In this document: in pieces, positions 1 through 5,842 of the stretch
Layout of the letters: each line of letters starts with the position of its first letter
How positions within the stretch are numbered: position 1 is the first letter of the stretch
DNA from: SIAJ01 sp036266155
GTDB taxonomy: Bacteria > Planctomycetota > Planctomycetia > Gemmatales > Gemmataceae
Assembly (NCBI GenBank): GCA_036266155.1
Contig: DATANR010000022.1
Coordinates: 1 to 11,756, forward strand
DNA: 11,756 nt
Reading direction: 5' to 3'
Notes under the pieces: model-generated
What the model was told of the DNA's origin: nothing
The model's input: only the letters and a program-made list of their open reading frames with translations
Databases searched by the model: none
Program-made: the position numbers and the translations under genes

Positions 1-54
1 GAGTTCGGCCTGATGCAAGATCTCCCGCAGACGAGGATCGAAACGCCCATCCAT
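1..54 (-). CDS. N-terminus of an unidentified gene, cut by the left edge
   Basis: The minus strand opens with ATG at 54 and stays open for 18 codons to the window edge, reading MDGRFDPRLREILHQAEL. The start has an excellent Shine-Dalgarno: AAGGAG on the minus strand (plus positions 60-65) with a 5-nt spacer. A possible promoter (TTGACG-18-CACAAT, 92-121) lies just upstream. The gene follows the S9 peptidase on the same strand after an 88-nt gap, so it could also be read from that transcript. The visible peptide is charged and looks cytosolic, with no signal sequence. It is too short to assign a family, and the function is unknown. Confidence 0.6.
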   Translation of the reverse strand, partial: MDGRFDPRLREILHQAEL

Positions 55-91
55 GGCCGCTCCTTCCGTGGAGAAAACATCGATGGAAGCG

Positions 92-121
92 ATTGTGGCC
101 GACGGACTTCTGCGCCGTCAA
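92..121 (-). promoter_or_regulatory. Candidate sigma-70 promoter for the left-edge gene
   Basis: On the minus strand a -35-like TTGACG (plus 116-121) is followed after 18 bp by CACAAT (plus 92-97), a 4/6 match to the -10 consensus. Initiation near 85 would give a leader of about 30 nt before the ATG at 54. This is pattern matching only. Planctomycete promoter consensus is not well known, so confidence is limited. Confidence 0.35.
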
Positions 122-142
122 GACGACATACAGTAGAAGTAC

Positions 143-2164
143 TTACTTTGCTCCCTTCAAGTATTTGTCGAACCACGCCAAGTCCCATTCCATCTTGGCT
201 TTACGGTTCGACAGCTTCATCAGCCCGTGCGGCTCGCCGGGGTAGACGACCAGTTCCGTCGGCACCTTCTTGTATTCCTTCAGCGCCCGGTAGAGCATCC
301 GGCTATGTCCCGACGGGCAACGTTCGTCGCTGCCGCCAACGTGGATGAGCGTCGGCGTCGTGACGTTGCCGAGGCCGTAGGTCGGCGAGGTCTTGCGATA
401 GATGTCCGGCGTCTCCCACGGCAGGCCCTTCTTGAAGACCATCGGATAGGCCGGCTCGTCGTTAAAGCCCCACTCGGCCACCGTGTCGAGGATGCCGGCC
501 CCCGAGCTGGCCGCCTTGAACTTGATCGGCGAGTCCTTCAGCGTGATCAGACAGTTGGTCAGGTAGCCGCCATTGCTCCAGCCCATGACGCCGACGCGCT
601 CCGGGTCGGCGATGCCTTCCTTGATGAGATGCTGAATGCCGGCGAGGATGTCCTTCACCTCGATGTCGTTCTCGTGGCCGATCAGGTCGGTGACGAACTT
701 GTCGCCATAGCCGGTCGAGCCGCGATAGTTCGGGTAGAGGGCGGCATAGCCGTGCGCGGCGAAATAGAGCCGGCCGTTGAGAGCGTCATAACTGAGGCCG
801 GCGGTCGATGATGTTGTCGGCCCGCCGTGGATGCCGACGACGAGGGGTAACCGTTCGCCCGGCTTGTAATTGCGCGGCAATTCTAGTACCCCACCGACCT
901 CGCTGTCGTCCGGTGCCTTCCAAGTGATGTGCTCGACTCTCGGAAGGGTCCAAGTAACGGATTGGGGGTTCGGATCAACTAAGATTTTCTTGTCGCCCCC
1001 TAGTCGCGTCTCCAAAACGGGGAACCGGCGGTAGTCGCTAATGAGTGATACTCTCTCGCACTCCTTGAGCGGGGGCTCAGTCAATTGGATGACTTGATCG
1101 TTGATGGAAGGTGGTCCTTCGAACTGTCGATCAAGATTGGTGAGGTATGTATTAATACCAACCTGTCCCTTCTGCTCCCGAAGGTACTCCAAAGAGGTCG
1201 AATTGGTCCACCGCAACTGGCTTCCATAGCCCCGGACGTGGATTCGTGCTTCCGAGGGCCGGCACATTCGCTTCGTTGTCCATTCCCCGTCTGCGAACTC
1301 ACCAATTATTATCTCTGTTGGATATGCATCAAAGATCGCGCAAAATGCGAATCGAGTCCCGTCCGCGTTCCAGGCAAGGCTTTCGAGCCAAGCCCATGGC
1401 GAGGCGGCCTTTGTTCGGTAAGTGTCGGACGGTGGCGTAATGAGCTTACCCGCCTCCCACACGTCGACGCGGGCGCGGCCTTCGGAAGTGATGACCGTGT
1501 CGTCCGGGGCCGTGATCATGGCGACGCGTTTGCCGTCGCGCGTGACCGCGAACTCGCGGATGTAGCGGTTCTCCGCGATCACCTTCTCGGTGCGCCACGA
1601 TTGCAAATCGACGCGATACACTTCGGAGACCGTGCGCTTGCCGTGGCCGTATTCGGCCTTGTGCTTGTTGCGCAATGCCGTGAACTCGTCGTTGTCGGTG
1701 GTCGAGGCGTCGACGGAATAGAAGAGCGTATCGGTTTGGGAGGCGAAATCGAATGCGATGATGCCGGCTTCGACCTTGGTCGCTGGAGTCGTTAAGCCAC
1801 AAGCGGTGTCGATGCGCCAGACTTGCGTTTTGCCATCGGTCACGGACTTGCGGTTGCCGAGCACATAAATCGATCTGCCGTCGGCCGACCATTTCGGATG
1901 CCGATCGTTCGCCCGGCCGCTGGTCAGGCGCGTGGGCTTGCCCTTGCCGTCCGTGGCGACGACCCAGAGGTCGGTCTTGCGGCTATCGTCGGCGGTGTCC
2001 CAGCGGCCTTCGCAATAGGCGACGTGCTTGCCGTCCGGTGAGACGGCCAGCTCGGTGATCGTCGCGAGCGTGGCATAGTCGTCGATCGTGATGTCGTGAT
2101 CGCGAACGGGTTCGGCGTAAACTGGAATCGCGATGGCGAGGAACAAAAGCAAAGTACGCGGCAT
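143..2164 (-). CDS. Secreted S9-family prolyl oligopeptidase / dipeptidyl peptidase-like
   Basis: This 673-aa serine peptidase of family S9 probably cleaves short peptides outside the cytoplasm. Residues 1-18 look like a signal peptide: Arg3, a hydrophobic run, then VYA before EP. Residues about 25-400 hold beta-propeller (WD40/TolB-like) repeats, with VSPDGKHVAY at 41-50, KWSADGRSIY at 91-100 and WNADGTRFAF at 265-274. The alpha/beta-hydrolase domain covers about 410-673: an oxyanion-type GIHGGP at 444-449, the nucleophile motif GWSNGG with Ser530, Asp613 in HVGGSDE, and His646 in GEPHG. The full triad is present, so the enzyme is probably active. Length fits S9B/S9C-like enzymes. Only a weak Shine-Dalgarno precedes ATG 2164, but the signal peptide supports that start. 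The part encoded at about 961-1350 (residues 272-401) has clearly lower GC than its flanks. It is divergent from the CotH-like gene. The exact S9 subfamily and substrate are not resolved. Confidence 0.93.
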   Translation of the reverse strand: MPRTLLLFLAIAIPVYAEPVRDHDITIDDYATLATITELAVSPDGKHVAYCEGRWDTADDSRKTDLWVVATDGKGKPTRLTSGRANDRHPKWSADGRSIYVLGNRKSVTDGKTQVWRIDTACGLTTPATKVEAGIIAFDFASQTDTLFYSVDASTTDNDEFTALRNKHKAEYGHGKRTVSEVYRVDLQSWRTEKVIAENRYIREFAVTRDGKRVAMITAPDDTVITSEGRARVDVWEAGKLITPPSDTYRTKAASPWAWLESLAWNADGTRFAFCAIFDAYPTEIIIGEFADGEWTTKRMCRPSEARIHVRGYGSQLRWTNSTSLEYLREQKGQVGINTYLTNLDRQFEGPPSINDQVIQLTEPPLKECERVSLISDYRRFPVLETRLGGDKKILVDPNPQSVTWTLPRVEHITWKAPDDSEVGGVLELPRNYKPGERLPLVVGIHGGPTTSSTAGLSYDALNGRLYFAAHGYAALYPNYRGSTGYGDKFVTDLIGHENDIEVKDILAGIQHLIKEGIADPERVGVMGWSNGGYLTNCLITLKDSPIKFKAASSGAGILDTVAEWGFNDEPAYPMVFKKGLPWETPDIYRKTSPTYGLGNVTTPTLIHVGGSDERCPSGHSRMLYRALKEYKKVPTELVVYPGEPHGLMKLSNRKAKMEWDLAWFDKYLKGAK

Positions 2165-2223
2165 CGGGACGTCTCAATGGGTGAAGAAGATCGAATGAAG
2201 ATACCATGACGGGCGTAATGCCG

Positions 2224-2291
2224 CGTAGCTGGATTCGTAAGAATTCAGTTCTTGGACCACTGCCAACTGAATTCTTACGAATCCAGCTACG
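2224..2291. repeat. Perfect 27-bp inverted repeat (REP/MITE-like palindrome)
   Basis: The left arm 2224-2250 begins CGTAGCTGGATTCG and ends AATTCAGTT. It is exactly reverse-complementary to 2265-2291, with a 14-nt loop. Both arms are AT-richer than the surrounding genes and contain an EcoRI-type GAATTC. The element sits in the middle of the 220-bp divergent gap between the S9 peptidase and the CotH-like gene. It carries no ORF. I see no convincing target-site duplication: the bases just outside the arms do not match. It may be a dispersed palindromic repeat or a cruciform-forming element. A terminator role is unlikely because both neighbours transcribe away from it. Confidence 0.85.
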
Positions 2292-2372
2292 AAGGCATTT
2301 ACTACCGTAACACCACCGTCACCCGGCGCGGACACCCTTCCTCCGTTCCGCTACTCTGGATACGACCACCCG

Positions 2373-2377
2373 GGAGG
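2373..2377 (+). promoter_or_regulatory. Strong ribosome binding site of the CotH-like gene
   Basis: GGAGG lies 7 nt before ATG 2385, the best Shine-Dalgarno on the plus strand in this part of the window. It fixes the start at 2385, which also gives a clean signal peptide. Confidence 0.75.
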
Positions 2378-2384
2378 GAATCGC

Positions 2385-3515
2385 ATGCGTCGGAGTTGTT
2401 TGTTCGCTTTCCTGTTTGTCGCCGCCTCCACCCTGGCCGCGGACAAGCCCGATCCGTCGGTCGAATTCTTCAAGATGACGGGCAAGGTCCCCGTCTTTCA
2501 AATCACCGTCGACAAGGCCGAGGCTGATTCGCTGCGCCGTGAGCCGCGCAAGTATGTGAAGTGCACTCTCAAGGTCGGGGACCAGACGCTCAAAGATGTG
2601 GCGATCCACCTCAAGGGAGCTGCCGGGTCGTTCCGCGGCTTCGACGATCGGCCGGCCCTGACGTTGAACGTCGATCACTTCGCCAAAGGCCAGAGGTTTC
2701 AGGGGATGGACAAGTTCCACCTGAACAACTCGGTCCAGGATCCGACTTATTTCAACGAATTCATCTGCGGCAGCATGGCTCTCGAAGCCGGGGTGCCGAC
2801 GCCGCGGACGGCCCACGCGGTCGTCGAGTTGAATGGCCGCAAGCTCGGCTTCTACACGCTCAAGGAAGGCTTCAACAAGACATTCCTGCACCACCATTTC
2901 GCCGACGCGACCGGGAACATGTACGACGGCGGGTTTCTTCAAGACATCGATGCCGCCCTCAAGCTCGACAGCGGCACCGACAATGGGCGGAAGGACTTGC
3001 AGGCTCTCCTGAAGGCGTGCCAGGAGCCGAACCTGGAGAAGCGGTTCGCCGCGCTCGACAAGGTGCTCGACGTCGACCGGATGGTTTCGAATGCATGCAT
3101 GCAAGCCATCTGCACGGACTGGGATGGCTATTGCCGCAATCGCAACAACTACCGGGTCTACTTCGATCCGAAAAGCGGCAAAGCGGTGTTCTTCCCGCAC
3201 GGCATGGATCAGATGTTCCAGAACCCCGGCGATGCCGTCTGGCCCGGCTGGGGCGGGCTGGCGACGCGAGCCTTGCTCGAGACGCCGGAAGGTAAGAAGC
3301 GCTACATCGCGCGAATCAAAGAGATGAACGAGAAGTATTTCAAGCTGGCTGACATTTACAAAAAGATCGATGCGCTGGTGCCGCGTGCCGTGGAGGCCAT
3401 GGAGGCGGTGCAGAAGGGAAGCGGCAAGAACTACGAGAACGAGGTGAAGGCTTATAAGGACCGGCTCAAGCAGCGATCGGAGTTCTTGGCGCGGGAGCTT
3501 CCGAAGTTGAAGTGA
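2385..3515 (+). CDS. Secreted CotH-kinase family protein
   Basis: This 376-aa exported protein resembles the spore-coat CotH family of atypical protein kinases. Residues 1-19 form a signal peptide (MRRSC, a hydrophobic stretch, then TLAA before DKP). The mature protein starts with a beta-rich part in which VAIHLKGAAGSFRGF (72-86) and PALTLNVDHF (90-99) match the family's opening. The core GMDKFHLNNSVQDPTYFNE (107-125), then GFYTLKEGFNKTFL (155-168, candidate ATP-binding Lys160), TDWDGYCRNRNNYRVYFD (244-261) and FFPHGMDQMF (269-278) supply the conserved Asp residues (Asp245 or Asp247, and Asp275). The tail from about 300 is helical and charged. In bacteria other than spore formers CotH-like proteins are usually exported or linked to surface structures, and their substrates are mostly unknown. 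The 3' end overlaps the convergent aminotransferase frame by 50 bp. A perfect palindrome begins 10 nt after the stop. Confidence 0.88.
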   Translation: MRRSCLFAFLFVAASTLAADKPDPSVEFFKMTGKVPVFQITVDKAEADSLRREPRKYVKCTLKVGDQTLKDVAIHLKGAAGSFRGFDDRPALTLNVDHFAKGQRFQGMDKFHLNNSVQDPTYFNEFICGSMALEAGVPTPRTAHAVVELNGRKLGFYTLKEGFNKTFLHHHFADATGNMYDGGFLQDIDAALKLDSGTDNGRKDLQALLKACQEPNLEKRFAALDKVLDVDRMVSNACMQAICTDWDGYCRNRNNYRVYFDPKSGKAVFFPHGMDQMFQNPGDAVWPGWGGLATRALLETPEGKKRYIARIKEMNEKYFKLADIYKKIDALVPRAVEAMEAVQKGSGKNYENEVKAYKDRLKQRSEFLARELPKLK

Positions 3516-4776
3516 TCACGCCGGCGCTTGCGGCGTAGCGGGCTCGCGCTACGCCGCAAGCGACGATGCGGTTGAGCCCTTCGCGCAAACGCCCCTCGTC
3601 CGTTGCGAAACTGACGCGCACGAACGTCGTGCCCGAAGGGCCGAAGACGTGGCCAGGGTTCACCAACACGCCGGAGTCGCTGAGTAGCCGCTGGGCAAAG
3701 GTATGCCCGCCTTCACCATTCAGCACCGGCACCCAACAGAAGAAGCCCGCTGACGCGGACCACGGTTGCAGGCCCATCGCGTTCAATTGTTCCAGAACAT
3801 AGCCGCGTCGGGTGTTGAAATCAGTAGCCAGTTCCGAGAGGACGGCTTCGCAATTGCGCATTGCTTGGAGGGCGGCTTGTTGGCAGATCGATGGGACGAA
3901 GGGGGCGGAGAGGACGGATGCGGCGGCGCATGGCTTGACTAAATGGCGATGCCCGGCGAGCCAACCGACGCGCGCGGCGGTGAGCCCATGGCTCTTGGCG
4001 AAGCTGCCGCAGGTTAGGATGCGCTCCTCGCAATGGGGCAGCGAGGCGAGACGGGCCTTGGCGGGCTCGGCACGCCAGCGATCGAATGACACATCCTGGA
4101 AAACCAACACGTCATACTTGCCGGCCCAGAAGGCAATTTGTTCCAGGTCTTCGGGGGCAAATACGCAGCCCGTCGGGTTAACCGGATCGGCCAGCACCAA
4201 CAGTTTCGCGCCGCGCATGGTCTTCGCAAACACATCCATCGCGAAGCGGACACGTCCCTCGTCGCTCCAGGTCGGCACCCAGCGCAAACGCGCCCGGCGA
4301 TGCTTCAAACCAATGGGGAAGATCGGCGACGTCGGATCGAAGAGTACAACCGGGTCGCCGACGTTCACGAATGCATCCAGCACGGCCGCATAGGCCCCGC
4401 TCGCACCGTGCGCAATGAGCACTTCATCCGTCGAATCGTATTCGACGCCATGATCGAGATGCAGCTTGATGCCGATCTCGCTTCGCAGCTCAATGTCGCC
4501 CCAGGCGGAATCTGGTCGCCGATCGTTTACGGCACGGCCAAGACCAAACAGCAAGTCGATTCGGGGGGAGCCGAGAGCCAGGTTGATCGAATTCGGCGTG
4601 CCAATGTCGGGCAACAGTGCCGGGTCGCGAAGCTCGTCGATCGGAACGGCCAGCGCGCAATCGCTGTAGTAGCGGAGAAAATCCTCACCGCCACCGAGGG
4701 AACGACAAACGGAAGGAATGAAGCGAGCGAAGCCCGAGCGTGCGAGGAGCTTGCGCCAGAAAAACGAACGGACCAC
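3466..4776 (-). CDS. PLP-dependent class I/II aminotransferase
   Basis: This 436-aa fold-type I aminotransferase transfers amino groups between an amino acid and a 2-oxo acid in the cytosol. I chose the GTG start at 4776 because a minus-strand GGAGG (plus 4785-4789) lies 8 nt before it. An in-frame TTG at 4857 would overlap the upstream stop but lacks a Shine-Dalgarno. Numbered from GTG, the motifs are NPTG at 200-203, Asp228 in FQDVSF (pyridine-N contact), the Schiff-base Lys261 in SFAKSHGL, Arg269 in the phosphate loop, and Arg387 in VRVSFA (likely carboxylate binder). The tyrosine usually three residues after the Asp is Phe231 here. Normal homology seems to end near REGLNRI. The last ~30 residues are encoded by a palindrome (3525-3562) and by DNA antisense to the CotH-like 3' end. 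Overall it resembles AspC/LL-diaminopimelate-type enzymes. The substrate cannot be fixed from sequence. Confidence 0.88.
   Translation of the reverse strand: MVRSFFWRKLLARSGFARFIPSVCRSLGGGEDFLRYYSDCALAVPIDELRDPALLPDIGTPNSINLALGSPRIDLLFGLGRAVNDRRPDSAWGDIELRSEIGIKLHLDHGVEYDSTDEVLIAHGASGAYAAVLDAFVNVGDPVVLFDPTSPIFPIGLKHRRARLRWVPTWSDEGRVRFAMDVFAKTMRGAKLLVLADPVNPTGCVFAPEDLEQIAFWAGKYDVLVFQDVSFDRWRAEPAKARLASLPHCEERILTCGSFAKSHGLTAARVGWLAGHRHLVKPCAAASVLSAPFVPSICQQAALQAMRNCEAVLSELATDFNTRRGYVLEQLNAMGLQPWSASAGFFCWVPVLNGEGGHTFAQRLLSDSGVLVNPGHVFGPSGTTFVRVSFATDEGRLREGLNRIVACGVARARYAASAGVITSTSEAPAPRTPIAA
3525..3562. repeat. Perfect 16-bp inverted repeat at a convergent gene junction
   Basis: The arms CGCTTGCGGCGTAGCG (3525-3540) and CGCTACGCCGCAAGCG (3547-3562) are exact reverse complements around the 6-nt loop GGCTCG. 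The element starts 10 nt after the CotH-like stop, so it could act as a 3' stabilising or terminating hairpin for that mRNA. However, no T-run follows on either strand, so a standard intrinsic terminator is not supported. It lies inside the open frame of the aminotransferase and encodes about residues 405-417 of that protein. It looks like a REP-type element. Confidence 0.8.
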
Positions 4777-4784
4777 GATCGCGG

Positions 4785-4789
4785 CCTCC
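4785..4789 (-). promoter_or_regulatory. Ribosome binding site deciding the aminotransferase start
   Basis: Minus-strand GGAGG with an 8-nt spacer to GTG 4776. There is no in-frame ATG near the 5' end, and the farther TTG at 4857 has only GC-rich non-SD sequence before it. This site therefore supports a GTG start and a 436-aa product. Confidence 0.65.
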
Positions 4790-4838
4790 GTGCCAGACGA
4801 ACCGGCGGGATTGTGCCACGAACGGGCAAATGGGGCAA

Positions 4839-4855
4839 GACCGCTACGAGCGGTC
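4839..4855 (-). other. Small hairpin overlapping a stop codon in the intercistronic gap
   Basis: GACCGCT (4839-4845) and AGCGGTC (4849-4855) form a perfect 7-bp stem with a 3-nt loop. On the minus strand it overlaps the TGA of the charged-tail membrane protein and lies about 60 nt before the aminotransferase start. Only TT follows it, so it is at best a weak attenuator or an mRNA processing structure. It may be fortuitous. Confidence 0.35.
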
Positions 4856-5699
4856 AATCGTCGCGCCGCGGCCGGCGTCTTGGCCGATCCTCGTCATGAT
4901 CGTCGCGTGAAGGCCGGCGTCTTGGCCGATCGTCCTCGTCGTCATCGCGAGCAACCGGCCGTTTCTTATGTGGCGATGCATCATCATCGTCATCGTCGGC
5001 CGCGATGCGTCGCTTGCGTGGGGCCGGCTCGTCGTCGTCGTCATCCGCGTCGCCGCGGAGCGGTCCCTTCGAGCGCTTGGCCCGCCGGACCTGTTCGGCC
5101 GCCTGCCGACGCCAGACAAATAGTGCCAACCCGAACGCGCCGAGGCCGATCACGATGCCGGCAATTCCGCCATAGATCATCAGCGCCGTCTTTTCCTCGC
5201 TCGCCGGTTCCCGGCCCTCTTGAATGATCACGCAGGTTGAGAAGTCCGATTGCGGATAACTGTCGAGGAGGAGTTTCTTCTCCTTGCTCTCGAGCGGACG
5301 GATCTTGTTGACGATTAGCCCTGCGAGCTGCTGCTGCGAGACGCGCGAATACAGGTCGTTTTCGTTGCGTGCTTTCGTGGAGAAGATGATCGCCTTCACC
5401 GCGGATGGCGATCCGCCATGCCCGCCCGGGTCGGCCTGGTCCTTGGGCACAACCGGAACGAAGGCCGACTTCCACACGGAACCCTTCGACTCGTAGACGT
5501 AGTTGTCGCAGGGAACGAACTCGGTCAGCACGATGTTGGCATTACCGTCAATGCCACGCGCCAGCAAGTTCTTCAGAGTGATCGTTTCCGGCGCCTGCGT
5601 CGAGGCTGAGGCAATGTCCTTTTCCTTGAAGCCAAACCACACCATCATGCCGCCCATGAAGACGCCGAAGATGCCGACAAACGTGATGATGCGCAGCAT
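4854..5699 (-). CDS. Two-helix membrane protein with a repetitive acidic/arginine-rich tail
   Basis: This 281-aa protein belongs to no family I recognise. ATG 5699 is chosen because translation there starts directly in a membrane helix (residues 3-23, MLRIITFVGIFGVF...). A longer open frame to 5852 would overlap the isocitrate dehydrogenase start and add a soluble, unconvincing leader. A promoter-like site lies at 5733-5760. Residues 24-170 are probably outside the cytoplasm and include SVWKSAFVPVVPK (74-86). The second helix is about 172-196. By the positive-inside rule the tail (197-281) is cytoplasmic: a basic WRRQAAEQVRRAKRSK segment, then runs of five and six Asp, and a 14-residue near-repeat built on DRPRRRP. 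The tail may bind polyanions, membranes or partner proteins, which is inference. Two cysteines, at 64 and 156, lie in the outer domain. It shares strand with the downstream aminotransferase (77-nt gap), a probable operon. Confidence 0.75.
   Translation of the reverse strand: MLRIITFVGIFGVFMGGMMVWFGFKEKDIASASTQAPETITLKNLLARGIDGNANIVLTEFVPCDNYVYESKGSVWKSAFVPVVPKDQADPGGHGGSPSAVKAIIFSTKARNENDLYSRVSQQQLAGLIVNKIRPLESKEKKLLLDSYPQSDFSTCVIIQEGREPASEEKTALMIYGGIAGIVIGLGAFGLALFVWRRQAAEQVRRAKRSKGPLRGDADDDDDEPAPRKRRIAADDDDDDASPHKKRPVARDDDEDDRPRRRPSRDDHDEDRPRRRPRRDD
4870..4931 (-). repeat. 20-bp direct repeat, 42-bp period, inside the charged-tail gene
   Basis: GGCCGGCGTCTTGGCCGATC occurs at 4870-4889 and again, identically, at 4912-4931. 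The 42-bp period equals 14 codons, so the repeat keeps frame and produces two DRPRRRP-type units at the protein C-terminus. This suggests in-frame tandem duplication, and the copy number could vary between strains. Confidence 0.8.
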
Positions 5700-5732
5700 G
5701 TGGCACCGCGGAGGGAGGGCCGGGATGCGAGA

Positions 5733-5760
5733 ATTATCCGGACGTAGCCAAGCCCGGCAA
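5733..5760 (-). promoter_or_regulatory. Candidate sigma-70 promoter for the membrane protein/aminotransferase unit
   Basis: Minus-strand TTGCCG (plus 5755-5760), a 16-bp spacer, then GATAAT (plus 5733-5738, 5/6 match to -10). Initiation near 5726 would leave about a 26-nt leader before ATG 5699. The position supports the 5699 start over the longer frame. Confidence 0.45.
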
Positions 5761-5775
5761 GGCCGCATCTGCTCA

Positions 5776-5805
5776 TTGGTCATTCGCCGTTCGGGCCGAT
5801 AAACT
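5776..5805 (+). promoter_or_regulatory. icd: Weak candidate promoter for isocitrate dehydrogenase
   Basis: TTGGTC (5776-5781), an 18-bp spacer and TAAACT (5800-5805) match the sigma-70 consensus only 3/6 and 4/6. It is placed about 30 nt before ATG 5843 in the divergent region. The 143-bp gap would thus hold back-to-back promoters. Confidence 0.3.
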
Positions 5806-5842
5806 CCCTTCATTCCCAAGACTCTCGAGAAGCTCTCCGACC

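Noticed and set aside
227..811. 194-codon plus-strand open frame antisense to the S9 peptidase
   Set aside because: It lies entirely opposite the catalytic domain coding sequence, has Arg/Val/Ala-rich composition typical of GC-rich antisense frames, and shows no motif or ribosome site.
1085..1795. 236-codon plus-strand open frame antisense to the S9 peptidase
   Set aside because: The opposite strand encodes a well-supported propeller. This frame has no family resemblance.
2319..3200. 293-codon minus-strand frame opposite the CotH-like gene
   Set aside because: The plus strand shows a signal peptide, a strong Shine-Dalgarno and CotH motifs. The antisense frame is an anti-codon shadow rich in Val, Arg and Glu.
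4138..4899. 253-codon plus-strand frame opposite the aminotransferase
   Set aside because: The aminotransferase has all its PLP motifs on the other strand. This frame has none and spans the intercistronic gap.
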